NCBI GenBank assembly: GCA_934589835.1
Contig: CAKTOK010000043.1
Span: 1-13,240 of the forward strand
Reading direction: 5' to 3'
Source of the DNA: an uncultured Oscillospiraceae bacterium
GTDB taxonomy: Bacteria > Bacillota > Clostridia > Oscillospirales > Oscillospiraceae
DNA length: 13,240 nucleotides
Of the stretch, positions 5,744-12,707 are shown one piece after another; the first letter of the stretch is position 1; the number at the start of each line of letters is the position of its first letter. The translations under genes were made by a program, and so were the position numbers. A model generated the notes under the pieces. It did not search any database and was not told the DNA's origin. It saw nothing but the letters and a program-made list of their open reading frames with translations.

Positions 5744-6895
5744 ATGGAAGAAAAAGCGGCGGTCTACTGTCGGCTTAGTCAAGACGATGGCAGCGTGGGC
5801 GAATCCGGCAGCATTCAGACACAGCGCACATTGCTGACACAATACTGTAAAGAACAGCATATCAGCATTGCGGACTACTACTGTGATGACGGCTGGAGTG
5901 GTACAAACTTTGAGCGTCCGGAGTTCCAGCGTATGTTGGAGGACATCGAAAGCGGAAAAGTAACCACGGTCATTGTGAAAGACCTGTCCCGCTTCGGCAG
6001 AGAATACGCACAGATGGGTATGTACATTGAACACTACTTCGAGCAGAAAAATGTTCGCTTCATCTCGGTGGCGGAGAGCATTGACTCCGCAAAAGGGCTG
6101 GACAATCTGGTGCTGCCCTTCACCAATGTTATCAACTCGTTCTATGCGCGGCAGGCATCCACCAAAACAAGAGCCGCGCACCAGGCCAGAGCAAGAAGCG
6201 GAATGTTTATGGGCAGCCGTGCGCCGTTCGGCTATCAGAAAGACCCTAATGACCGTCACCACCTGATCGTTGACCCACCGGCAGCGGATGTGGTGCGGGA
6301 CATCTTCCGTATGTTCGCTGACGGCATCGGCTATGTGCGGATGACAAAGATCCTGCGGGAAAAGGGAGTTCTCAATCCGCAGGCCTACTTCAACCAAAAC
6401 AATCCGAATTACTATAAGAGTGACTACTGGCGCAAGCCCTTTGACTGGCACGCCAGCTCCATCCGCACCATCCTCGAGAACCCGGTGTATCTGGGAAAGG
6501 TGGTTTTCGGCCGCAGCAAGACAAAGGGCCTCTTCGACAAACGGCGTGTGGAAACGGACGAGTCCGAGTGGATCGTAGTGGACAACACGCACGAGGCGTT
6601 GATCACACAGGAGCTGTGGGACACAGTGCATCAGATGATGCGCGCCAAGCGGCGCGAAAATGCCAGCGGCGAGGTGCAGCCCTTCGCAGGACTGGTGAAG
6701 TGCGCGGATTGCGGCTCGTCGCTGAATGCCAGCTACGATAAACGCAAGGGGCGATATACGGGCTTCTCCTGCTGGGTGTACAAAAACTACGGGAAATCCC
6801 GCTGCACCTCCCACGCCATCGGATGGAAAACACTGAACCAACTGGTGCTGGAGGATATTCGGCGCAATGCGGTGGAGGCGCGGCGGTCAGCATAG
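5744..6895 (+). CDS. Large serine recombinase, N-terminal part, ended by an in-frame TAG
   Basis: The 383 residues contain a complete resolvase-type catalytic domain at about 4-150: AVYCRLSQDD with the likely nucleophile S12, DDGWSGTNFERPEF at 48-61, and VKDLSRFGRE at 78-87 with the active-site arginines. The recombinase domain follows at about 160-300 (PFGYQKDP, ILENPVYLGKVVFG), then a zinc ribbon with C320, C323, C343 and C354. The start at 5744 has AGGAG nine bases upstream. Relatives of the TndX/TnpX type run to about 530-700 residues, so this product lacks the C-terminal coiled coil. The frame continues in register after the TAG at 6893-6895 in the next entry. Either the gene is inactive, the TAG is read through, or there is a base error. 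The enzyme would excise and insert the element. Confidence 0.85.
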   Translation: MEEKAAVYCRLSQDDGSVGESGSIQTQRTLLTQYCKEQHISIADYYCDDGWSGTNFERPEFQRMLEDIESGKVTTVIVKDLSRFGREYAQMGMYIEHYFEQKNVRFISVAESIDSAKGLDNLVLPFTNVINSFYARQASTKTRAAHQARARSGMFMGSRAPFGYQKDPNDRHHLIVDPPAADVVRDIFRMFADGIGYVRMTKILREKGVLNPQAYFNQNNPNYYKSDYWRKPFDWHASSIRTILENPVYLGKVVFGRSKTKGLFDKRRVETDESEWIVVDNTHEALITQELWDTVHQMMRAKRRENASGEVQPFAGLVKCADCGSSLNASYDKRKGRYTGFSCWVYKNYGKSRCTSHAIGWKTLNQLVLEDIRRNAVEARRSA

Positions 6896-6901
6896 GATTA
6901 C

Positions 6902-7411
6902 ATGGAGATGCTGGTCTCGCTCCACACGGAGAAGCAAAAGGCGGAGGTCGACCGATACAAGCGGGAGCTGAAACGGGTGGACAAGCGTATCGGTGAGTTG
7001 TCCAAGATCCTGAACAAGCTCTATGAGGATGCGGCATTAGAGAAGATCAGCGAGGAACGGTATCAGGCCATGGCTCCGAAATACGAACGGGAGCAGGCCG
7101 CCCTCCAAGGGCAGCGGGAGGAATTGGCAGCAGAGATTTCTAAGAGTGATAAGGTCTACGAGAATATCGAACAGTTCCTGCCCCTCATCTGGAAATACAC
7201 CGGCATCACTGAGTTGACGCCCTACATCCTTAACGAACTGATCGAGAGGATCGTGGTACATGAAAAGGTAGTCGGGCCAGATGGTGTCAAGACCCAGCAG
7301 GTGGACATCTACTACAAATTCGTCGGCTGCATCAACCAACGTCGTAATGGCGGCTGCACCGGCGAGGTGATCAAGGCGGATGAGGCACAGCCGGAAAGCC
7401 GACCGGCATAA
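6902..7411 (+). CDS. Serine recombinase, C-terminal part (coiled coil and DUF4368-like tail), separated by a TAG
   Basis: These 169 residues continue the recombinase frame. Two codons (Asp, Tyr) lie between the TAG and this ATG. The first 85 or so residues form a charged coiled coil (EKQKAEVDRYKRELKRVDKR), the arm that controls synapsis in large serine integrases. The end, LTPYILNELIERIVVHE and QVDIYYKFVG, matches the DUF4368-like tail of TndX-type enzymes. Only a weak AGGA, four bases away, precedes the ATG, so independent translation would be poor. Counted across the TAG, the whole frame 5744-7411 has 556 codons, the normal length for the family. That favours a recent single-base change, for example CAG to TAG. 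Confidence 0.8.
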   Translation: MEMLVSLHTEKQKAEVDRYKRELKRVDKRIGELSKILNKLYEDAALEKISEERYQAMAPKYEREQAALQGQREELAAEISKSDKVYENIEQFLPLIWKYTGITELTPYILNELIERIVVHEKVVGPDGVKTQQVDIYYKFVGCINQRRNGGCTGEVIKADEAQPESRPA

Positions 7412-7452
7412 AGAAAACGGAGTACCGGCAAACGCCGGTACTCCGTTTTCTT
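7411..7452 (+). terminator. Strong hairpin terminator after the recombinase
   Basis: A stem of 17 perfect pairs joins 7413-7429 (GAAAACGGAGTACCGGC) to 7434-7450 with loop AAAC, and two more A-T pairs extend it. It begins at the recombinase stop codon. The 3' arm ends in TTTTC, and its 5' side is A-rich, so it could work in both directions. Confidence 0.8.
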
Positions 7453-7484
7453 CGATTTGTTCATTCACCCTTACCCACAACCAC

Positions 7485-7517
7485 CGGTCGCCGGTTCGAA
7501 TCCGGCCACAAGCTCCA
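7485..7517 (+). other. Orphan tRNA 3' end, candidate right attachment site (attR)
   Basis: The T-stem GCCGG (7490-7494), T-loop TTCGAAT (7495-7501), T-stem CCGGC (7502-7506), a seven-base acceptor strand CACAAGC (7507-7513), the discriminator T and an encoded CCA (7515-7517) follow in correct order. The GGTC before it suits a variable loop. There is no D-arm, anticodon arm or matching GCTTGTG upstream, where recombinase-side DNA is found instead. This is what remains to the right when an element enters the 3' part of a tRNA gene and rebuilds it at the other end. The amino acid type cannot be told. Confidence 0.65.
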
Positions 7518-7518
7518 G

Positions 7519-7547
7519 ACTCCTCGCGGATGACGCGAGGAGTTTTT
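7519..7547 (+). terminator. Terminator of the interrupted tRNA gene
   Basis: ACTCCTCGCG (7519-7528) pairs perfectly with CGCGAGGAGT (7534-7543) around loop GATGA, followed by TTTTT. It begins one base after the tRNA CCA, so it belonged to the tRNA transcript before the insertion. Confidence 0.82.
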
Positions 7548-7620
7548 CTATGTGCAAGAACACTGACGAGAGATCTATATTGGATACTTGGCGAGGAGCC
7601 AGATAAATCGTGCCAGGAGC

Positions 7621-7659
7621 AGGCAAAAAGAGACACGGGGGCCGTGTCTCTTTTTGCCT
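7621..7659 (-). terminator. Terminator at the end of the ABC operon, probably bidirectional
   Basis: An 18-pair perfect stem joins 7621-7638 (AGGCAAAAAGAGACACGG) and 7642-7659 with a three-base loop. On the minus strand it lies five bases after the stop of the 508-residue protein, and the stem itself carries TTTTT. On the plus strand it is followed by a run of T, so it also works from the left. Confidence 0.82.
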
Positions 7660-7664
7660 TTTTT

Positions 7665-9191
7665 TCAGTCCCAATAGAGATTGGGGCAGTACAGGGGGTT
7701 GTAAAAGCCCCATGGGGTGGACATCAGCTGGCTGTCCAGTCCGGCGTCCAGCACCGCGCCGTACAGCAGCCCCGTGGCGTCGTAGACCTCCACCAGTACC
7801 TGATTGCCGCCGCTGGTGCTGCTGGCCAGCGCCAGCTTCCCGTCGTGATACACCATGGGCAGCAGGGCGAGGTTGGCGAAGAAGCCGCGGGAGTAGTTGA
7901 CGCCGTACCACCAGCGGTCCTCGTTATACGCAATGGGCGTGTCGCTCCACGCCATGCCGTTCTCATCGGAGTCCGGCCACAGCAGCGTGGTGGAAAAGTC
8001 CACGGCCCAGCCGCCGCCGCTGGGGCGCAGCACCGTCAGTGTATTGTTGATGCAGCACACCAGCAGCCCCTCCCGGGAGTTGTAGGACGGCTCGGCGTAG
8101 ACCTCCAGCGCCCCCGTAATGAGCTCGCCGGACGGCTGCATCCCGTCCGTCACATGGATGGACTCCGCCGTCTGATCGAGGGAGATGGTCTGCCTGCACC
8201 GGAAGGTGTCCGCGTCCAGCACCCGCAGGACGTACTGCCCGTCCTCCGCGGTGGTCAGCAGCACCTCCGACCGGTCGTAGGTGAATTGCAGCCCCACCAC
8301 CCGCTGGGCCGCGATGTCCAGCGGGCAGACAAGACGGGCGTTGTCCACGTCCGGCTTACGCACGATATAGCTGCTGCCGGCGGCGTATTCGTGGGAGAAC
8401 TCCGCGTAGGGGATGTACCACAGGCCGAAGCCCTCCGGCGCCCAGTCCGCCTGGGGCCTTGCGCTGGGGCCGAAGCCCACCGTGGTCAGCAGCGCGTCCT
8501 CGTAAGCCACGGAATAGCCGGTGAACAGGGACTCCGCATAGAGGGTGTTGTCGCCGGACAGATACCAGTGCCCCTGTCCGTAGGTGGAGACCGTGGGCTC
8601 CATCCAGTCGTCCTCCCCCACGGGGATCCGCAGCTTGTCAAACCGCGTCAGGGACCGCTGATCGGACGCATCGTCGTCGAAATACTGATCCACCACGCCG
8701 GCGCGGCTGTCGGACAGGCACAGGGGATACACGTCGTAGTAATCCCGCAGCCGGACCCGCTCCGTGTACTCCGTGCGGGAGCCGGTGTCGTTGCTTTCGG
8801 CGTTGGCCTCATACCCCGCCTTCAGATGCTCCGCCAGCGGATCCCCGCTTTGCAGCAGCACGGAGATATACTGCGTATTATAGGCATCGTAGGAGCGGGC
8901 GGAGGGGTCCACCTGCCGGTCGTAGTACTGCTGCCGGGTGTCGCGGCCCAGCGTGTGTACCGTCTCCCATTGATCGGACGCCACATCGTACTCGGTGGTC
9001 CAGCGCAGGCGGCTGCCGTACTGGATGGCGGACTGGAACCGCAGTCCCTCCGCCGCACCGGCGTCGCCCCGCACCAGCTGGGCGGTGTAGGCCAGAGGCG
9101 TGGCGGTCCCGTCCAGCCGCAGCGTGACGGTGACCAGCACCGCCGCGGCCAGCACCAGCATGGCCGCCGTTGCCGCAAGGCTCCGTTTCAT
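7665..9191 (-). CDS. Membrane-anchored protein of the ABC operon, possibly a beta-propeller, function unknown
   Basis: This 508-residue protein has a short basic start and one hydrophobic segment (about 4-25, AATAAMLVLAAAVLVTVT) without a lipobox cysteine, so it is probably a signal anchor with the rest outside the cell. The outer part is rich in W, Y, D and G and shows repeated strand-like phrases, for example QFTYDRSEVLLTTAEDGQYVLRV (in part), LVCCINNTLTVLRP and LALASSTSGGNQVLVEVYD, as in WD40 or PQQ-like propellers. No catalytic motif was seen. Its ATG overlaps the TGA of the ABC ATPase gene (ATGA), so the two are coupled. It is the last gene of the operon. It may sense or bind what the transporter handles, or be an extracellular subunit. 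No family is recognised. Confidence 0.8.
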   Translation of the reverse strand: MKRSLAATAAMLVLAAAVLVTVTLRLDGTATPLAYTAQLVRGDAGAAEGLRFQSAIQYGSRLRWTTEYDVASDQWETVHTLGRDTRQQYYDRQVDPSARSYDAYNTQYISVLLQSGDPLAEHLKAGYEANAESNDTGSRTEYTERVRLRDYYDVYPLCLSDSRAGVVDQYFDDDASDQRSLTRFDKLRIPVGEDDWMEPTVSTYGQGHWYLSGDNTLYAESLFTGYSVAYEDALLTTVGFGPSARPQADWAPEGFGLWYIPYAEFSHEYAAGSSYIVRKPDVDNARLVCPLDIAAQRVVGLQFTYDRSEVLLTTAEDGQYVLRVLDADTFRCRQTISLDQTAESIHVTDGMQPSGELITGALEVYAEPSYNSREGLLVCCINNTLTVLRPSGGGWAVDFSTTLLWPDSDENGMAWSDTPIAYNEDRWWYGVNYSRGFFANLALLPMVYHDGKLALASSTSGGNQVLVEVYDATGLLYGAVLDAGLDSQLMSTPWGFYNPLYCPNLYWD

Positions 9192-9931
9192 GCGCCATCC
9201 TCCTCTCCGCCCGTCAGCTCATCCAGCGCGCGGCTGACCCGATCGGGCCGGTAGTGGTATGTCTCCTTGATATAGGTCATCAGGTCACGGCCGGATTCCT
9301 CCAGCTCCTCGGCGGTGCAGTCCCCAACGATGCGTCCCTCGCGGATCAGCACGGCCCGGGAGATGCAGTCCTTCACCTCCTCGATGAGGTGAGTGCTCAG
9401 CACCACCGTCTCCTGCTCCGTCAGGATGCCCAGCAGCACCTTGTAGAAATCCTCGCGGTTGAAGATGTCGTTTCCGGCGAAGGGTTCATCCATCAGGATG
9501 TAATCCGCCCCCTGCGACAGGGCCATGATGACCTCGAACTGATTCTTCATGCCGGCGGAGAAGCTGTGCAGCGTCTTGTGCATGGGCAGGGCGAAGAATT
9601 CCATCAGCCGCTGAAAGCGCCGGTCATTGAAGCGGGGAAAGTGGGTCTCGTAGAAATCCCGATGGGCCGCGGGGGTCAGGGCGGGGAAGAACGAATGCTC
9701 GCAGGTGGCGAAGCTGAGATGGTCGATATTCTTCTCATTGATGGCCGCACCGTCCAGCGTTACGGCGCCCTCGTGCCTGATAAGGCCCAGCACACACTTC
9801 ATCAGCGTGGTCTTGCCTGCGCCGTTCTCCCCGAACAGCCCCACGATCTGCCCGCGGGGCAGCGTCAGGGACACATCCTCCAGCGCCTGCCTGGCGCCGT
9901 ATTTTTTGCTGACATGACTGATCGTAAGCAT
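9188..9931 (-). CDS. ABC transporter ATP-binding protein (YtrB/BcrA-like)
   Basis: The protein has 247 residues. Walker A is GENGAGKTT at 34-42, the signature FSAGM at 124-128, Walker B YILMDEP at 144-150 and the H-loop H181 (STHLIEE). The usual Q-loop glutamine appears to be replaced in FATCEHSFFP (about 74-83). The FSAGMKNQ signature fits the YtrB-like class of small ATPases found behind GntR-type regulators. The start at 9931 has AGGAGG nine bases upstream; the frame is open further up without a ribosome site. It lies 13 bases after the 179-residue membrane protein and overlaps the 508-residue gene by four bases. It should drive the two membrane proteins of the operon. Confidence 0.93.
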   Translation of the reverse strand: MLTISHVSKKYGARQALEDVSLTLPRGQIVGLFGENGAGKTTLMKCVLGLIRHEGAVTLDGAAINEKNIDHLSFATCEHSFFPALTPAAHRDFYETHFPRFNDRRFQRLMEFFALPMHKTLHSFSAGMKNQFEVIMALSQGADYILMDEPFAGNDIFNREDFYKVLLGILTEQETVVLSTHLIEEVKDCISRAVLIREGRIVGDCTAEELEESGRDLMTYIKETYHYRPDRVSRALDELTGGEEDGA

Positions 9932-9944
9932 ATGCGTTCCCTCC

Positions 9945-10484
9945 TTAACTGGCATAGGGCGAGGCCGCGATGACCTCCATGACCCGCCGGACATTCTCCG
10001 CCGTGGGCAGGCACTGGTCCGGCGTGATGCAGCGCCACGCCAGATAGCACAGGCCCAGCACCGCCGCCCCCAGCGCCGCGGCGCACACCGCCCACAGCAG
10101 CGGCACCGTCCACACCTGACGGCGCAGGGTGCGCTTCCCGTCGGGCAGGCGGCGCATCAGATAGATGCTGCGCCCGCCCAGATAGTAGGAGCTGTACAGA
10201 ATGGCCGCCGACAGCAGCGCCAGCAGCAGCACCAGCGCGAACACCAGCAGCACCGGCTGGGCGTAGGCGCCGAAGCTGTTCATCAGCGCATCGCCGCGCA
10301 GCTTGCCGTCCCAGCGGAACAGCCCGCGGTAGACGCTGCTGTACCGGACGGCGAAATCCACGGCGGCGATGAACGTCCCCAGCGCCAGACTGGCCAGCAT
10401 CATCCACCGCACGGTGCCCGCCGGCACGTTGGGGGGCAGCAGGCACTCAAGCGCCCTGTGCAGTGCGGAAGTCCGTTTTTTCAT
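9945..10484 (-). CDS. Small membrane protein of the ABC operon
   Basis: This 179-residue protein has three clear hydrophobic segments at about 27-45, 77-99 and 126-149 and a basic loop between the second and third (YLMRRLPDGKRTLRRQ), which is probably inside the cell. The phrase GGRSIYLMRRLP also occurs in other ABC-associated permeases of this operon type, as far as I recall. AAGGAGAG lies ten bases before the ATG. Its first 38 bases overlap the end of the 271-residue gene in another frame, so translation is coupled. It is likely half or part of the permease. Confidence 0.8.
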   Translation of the reverse strand: MKKRTSALHRALECLLPPNVPAGTVRWMMLASLALGTFIAAVDFAVRYSSVYRGLFRWDGKLRGDALMNSFGAYAQPVLLVFALVLLLALLSAAILYSSYYLGGRSIYLMRRLPDGKRTLRRQVWTVPLLWAVCAAALGAAVLGLCYLAWRCITPDQCLPTAENVRRVMEVIAASPYAS

Positions 10485-11262
10485 GGTCGTCCGACTCTCC
10501 TTTCAGGAATTGTCCCGTGATAAAGCCGATGCCCACGGCGGCGGCGACGCTCAGCGCCAGATTCAGACCGGCCCCCATCTCGGGGAAAAAGCTGCCGACG
10601 GTCAGCGCCAGCGCCGCCATGGGCGCGATGCTGAAGCCGCCCCGCCGCTGGGCGTGGGAGAACCGCGCCGCCGCCATGGCGCACAGCACCGTCATCAGCC
10701 CGTTTTCCACCCATACCAGTGCGTCCCGCACCGGCAGCAGGTGGTGCAGGAAGCTGCCGGAGTAGACGGTCAGCAGCATGGTCTGACGGCCCACCGTGTA
10801 CGCCTCCCAGTAGTACGGCGGCGGCGTCCACGCCGCCATCCGCGCCTGCAAGACGGCGGGGAACACCGCGGCCATCACCGCCCAGTAGAACAGCAGGCAC
10901 ACGCCGCTGTACACGGCCCACCATGTGCAGAACGCGCCCTCGCGGATCCGCAGCCGCCCCACCGTCAGCCCCGTATGGGCGCCGTAGCCGCAGCCGTTGA
11001 GGCTCAGCACCGCCAGCACGGCGGCGAAGCCTGCGGCGCACACGGCGGTGGCGCCGGTTTTGGCGGGCAGCGCCGAAAAGGCGCAGGGCTGGTACAGCGC
11101 CGTCTCCGTGCCGTCCGCTCCCATGACGCTCCCGACGTGCTCCTGCGCCGGCACCAGCCACAGCAGCGCTCCGGCGGCCACGGCCGCCAGCACCGTGATG
11201 AGCAGGACCCGGCACACCGTGCCCCGGGCCGCCAGCGCCAGTACGGAAAGATGCTTTCTCAT
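10447..11262 (-). CDS. Membrane protein, permease-like subunit of the ABC operon
   Basis: This 271-residue protein has about six membrane segments, near 17-38, 72-91, 112-136, 182-200, 211-226 and 232-252. Between the first two is a stretch of about 30 residues that may face outside. It shares its start with the end of the GntR gene (ATGA at 11262-11259) and overlaps the next membrane gene by 38 bases. Its place between regulator and ATPase marks it as a transporter subunit. The substrate cannot be told; related YtrA-type operons answer to cell-wall antibiotics, which is only a hint here. Confidence 0.82.
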   Translation of the reverse strand: MRKHLSVLALAARGTVCRVLLITVLAAVAAGALLWLVPAQEHVGSVMGADGTETALYQPCAFSALPAKTGATAVCAAGFAAVLAVLSLNGCGYGAHTGLTVGRLRIREGAFCTWWAVYSGVCLLFYWAVMAAVFPAVLQARMAAWTPPPYYWEAYTVGRQTMLLTVYSGSFLHHLLPVRDALVWVENGLMTVLCAMAAARFSHAQRRGGFSIAPMAALALTVGSFFPEMGAGLNLALSVAAAVGIGFITGQFLKGESDDHEKTDFRTAQGA

Positions 11263-11648
11263 GCGTCCGTTCCCTCCTTGTCATACAGTGTGTCCAGCAG
11301 GCGGTGGGCCTCCTCACGGGTGAGGCCGATGCGCTTGGCCGCGTCCACCATGGCCTGCATCTCCGTCTCCAGCAGCACCCGCCGCAGCGCGGCGATCTGC
11401 TGCGGCGACGCCTGCACATAGCTCTTGGCGCCGGCGCGGGACACCACCAGCCCCTCGTCCTCCAGCAGACGGAAGGCCTTCTGTACGGTGTTGGGATTCA
11501 CCGCCAGCAGCGCCGACACCACCCGCCGGGACGGCAGCTCGTCGCCGTCGCGTATGGTGCCTGCCGCCAGCCCCTGCTGGATATAGCGGATGATCTGGAG
11601 ATAGATGGGCGTGCCGTCCGTCTGGCGGAACGCCTCGAAGGAGATCAT
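11259..11648 (-). CDS. GntR-family regulator, YtrA subfamily
   Basis: The 129 residues start with the winged helix-turn-helix: PIYLQIIRYIQQGLAAG, then DELPSRRVVSALLAVNPNTV and QKAFRLLEDEGLVVSRAG. This is the GntR pattern. The C-terminal part is short (about 50 residues, helical, REEAHRLLDTLYDKEG), too small for a FadR or HutC ligand domain, which places it in the YtrA subfamily. These repress the ABC operon they belong to. GGGAGG lies eight bases before the ATG. It is first in the operon, and two palindromes at its promoter are ready operators for it. Confidence 0.92.
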   Translation of the reverse strand: MISFEAFRQTDGTPIYLQIIRYIQQGLAAGTIRDGDELPSRRVVSALLAVNPNTVQKAFRLLEDEGLVVSRAGAKSYVQASPQQIAALRRVLLETEMQAMVDAAKRIGLTREEAHRLLDTLYDKEGTDA

Positions 11649-11672
11649 GTGTCTCGCCTCCCTTCTGCAAAA

Positions 11673-11694
11673 CTGTATTACTCATGTAACACAG
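11673..11694. promoter_or_regulatory. Second GntR operator in the operon leader
   Basis: CTGTATTAC (11673-11681) and GTAACACAG (11686-11694) are inverted with one mismatch and a four-base centre. The arms match the upstream palindrome at 11701-11724, with centres 29 bases apart, close to three helix turns. It lies in the first 30 bases of the transcript. Confidence 0.65.
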
Positions 11695-11700
11695 CTGTTG

Positions 11701-11724
11701 ACTGTATTATACGAATAATACAGT
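11701..11724. promoter_or_regulatory. First GntR operator, overlapping the -10 box
   Basis: Arms ACTGTATTAT (11701-11710) and ATAATACAGT (11715-11724) are exact inverted copies around a four-base centre. The site covers the -10 box and most of the spacer, so a bound repressor would exclude RNA polymerase. YtrA-type sites have the same TATTA/TAATA symmetry. Confidence 0.78.
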
Positions 11725-11734
11725 GCCCTGTCAA
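11706..11734 (-). promoter_or_regulatory. Consensus sigma-70-type promoter of the GntR-ABC operon
   Basis: Read on the minus strand: TTGACA at 11734-11729, a 17-base spacer, TATAAT at 11711-11706. Both boxes match the consensus fully, so the operon would be strongly on unless repressed. Confidence 0.88.
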
Positions 11735-11744
11735 GAGGGAATAT

Positions 11745-11765
11745 CAAAAAACCGCCTGACGGCGG
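11745..11765 (-). terminator. Terminator between the Derlin-like gene and the GntR promoter
   Basis: On the minus strand, CCGCC and GGCGG pair around GTCA (11765-11752), followed at once by TTTTTT (11751-11746). It lies about 12 bases before the -35 box of the GntR operon and should separate the two units. Confidence 0.65.
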
Positions 11766-11791
11766 CGCGGCAGAGCGGGCATACACAAAAC

Positions 11792-11821
11792 GCAGCCCTC
11801 CGGCACAGGCCGGAGGGCTGC
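11792..11821 (-). terminator. GC-rich hairpin after the Derlin-like gene
   Basis: Thirteen perfect pairs (11792-11804 with 11809-11821, arms beginning GCAGCCCTCCGGC) enclose a four-base loop, ten bases past the stop codon. On the minus strand it is followed by CGTTTTGTG, a poor T-run, so it may act together with the hairpin at 11752-11765. Confidence 0.7.
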
Positions 11822-11831
11822 TCTCGTGGGG

Positions 11832-12698
11832 TCATTCCTCGGTAAAGTGTACGTGATTGAAGATGTGGTCCTGACAGAAGCAGTGGTAGCCCACGCATTT
11901 GCTGCAATAGCGGAACTGCAGGTCGGGATAGTCCGTGTCCGTGCGGCCGCAGACGGCGCACTTGTGGTGATAGCCCTTCTCCTGCGCCTGCTGCTTCACC
12001 GCCTGCTTGAACCGGACGGTCTTGGGATTGTACTGCGCTCGGGTGCGGGAGGTCAGGTAGTGGACCTCCGGCCAGATGAATACCGCAAAGTTCAGCAGCG
12101 CCACCACCGGCAGCACCACGCCCGCCCAGTCCCGCAGGCCGACGGCGCGGATGATGTCAAAGGCGAACAGCGCGCCGTCCAGATACGCCAGCCACTTCAT
12201 CTTCACCGGCAGGAAGAACATGAACAGCACCGTGGTGTCCGGGAACAGCATGGCAAAGGCGAAGAACATGGACAGGTTCACATAGGGAGTGCCTTCTGCA
12301 TTGATGAAGTTGTTGCCGGTGATGACGCTGGCCAGAATCGTACCCAGCACCGTCAGCAGCATACCGCTGAAGTAGTAGAGATTGAACTTGGCGGTACCCC
12401 ACTGCCGCTCCAGCGTGGTGCCGATCCAGTAGTAGAAGTACAGGCTGATGAGCAGCCAGAAGGGAGAGCTGGAGCTGGGGTAGAAGATGAACGTCACGAT
12501 GCGCCAGATCTCGCCGTGGAGCAGACCGTTCAGGTTGAACTTGAGAAAGTCCAGCGCGGCGGGATTGGTGTACATTGTCAGCATGGACAGGATGTACACC
12601 GCCACGTTGCCAATAACGATGACGCGCATCAGATTGGGGATACCGAAGCGGGGGTGGGCGGCGCAGAAACGCTGCACCCCGTCATAGAGCTTTTTCAA
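11832..12698 (-). CDS. Rhomboid/Derlin-like membrane protein with C-terminal zinc-binding tail
   Basis: With the TTG start at 12698 the protein has 288 residues. About six membrane segments are seen (near 23-43, 78-96, 105-127, 139-163, 168-185, 191-209). Rhomboid superfamily signs are HGEIWRIVTFIFYP (61-74), with the WR pair, and LERQWGTAKFNLYYFSG (96-112). No GxSG serine motif is present where the active serine should be (NLSMFFAFA, 141-149), so it is probably not a protease and looks more like Derlin-type pseudoproteases. The tail (247-284) holds C247, C250, C265, C268, C273, C275 and several histidines, enough for two zinc sites. AGGAGG lies nine bases before the TTG, whereas the in-frame ATG 16 codons upstream has none. 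The role is unknown. Confidence 0.78.
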   Translation of the reverse strand: MKKLYDGVQRFCAAHPRFGIPNLMRVIVIGNVAVYILSMLTMYTNPAALDFLKFNLNGLLHGEIWRIVTFIFYPSSSSPFWLLISLYFYYWIGTTLERQWGTAKFNLYYFSGMLLTVLGTILASVITGNNFINAEGTPYVNLSMFFAFAMLFPDTTVLFMFFLPVKMKWLAYLDGALFAFDIIRAVGLRDWAGVVLPVVALLNFAVFIWPEVHYLTSRTRAQYNPKTVRFKQAVKQQAQEKGYHHKCAVCGRTDTDYPDLQFRYCSKCVGYHCFCQDHIFNHVHFTEE

Positions 12699-12707
12699 GG
12701 GGAATTT

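Larger units (their letters stand above)
1..7517. mobile_element. Probable integrated mobile element, right-hand part (left end outside window)
   Basis: The block holds a RepA-like ATPase, repeat-rich non-coding DNA, an RHH-like protein, a TnpW-like small protein and a large serine recombinase, in that order. This is the type of gene set seen at one end of Clostridial integrative or mobilizable elements. It ends about 75 bases past the recombinase at an orphan tRNA 3' end, which is taken as the right attachment site. No matching tRNA or second copy of that tail was seen to the left, so the element either starts before base 1 or its left end shares only a few bases with the right. No relaxase or conjugation gene is visible. 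Whether the TIR, RHH and DUF6076-like genes are true cargo is an inference from the missing left end. Confidence 0.5.

Noticed and set aside
5708..6841. Minus-strand open frame of 377 codons
   Set aside because: It lies opposite the serine recombinase, which is certain from its catalytic motifs.
7411..7517. A full tRNA gene
   Set aside because: Only the T-arm and 3' acceptor strand can be drawn. No D-arm, anticodon arm or 5' acceptor partner is present upstream.
7037..7636. Minus-strand frame of 199 codons with GRIRTGD-like text, and the overlapping frame with GFEPAT
   Set aside because: These phrases are the well-known false translation of a tRNA T-arm read backwards. They helped to spot the tRNA fragment.
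7380..9254. Plus-strand frame of 624 codons
   Set aside because: It is antisense to the GC-rich ABC operon and crosses three terminators and the tRNA fragment. Long antisense frames are common in such GC-rich DNA.
9865..11421. Several long frames on both strands with Arg/Ala/Gly-rich products
   Set aside because: They are shadows of the two membrane proteins and the GntR gene in high-GC DNA.
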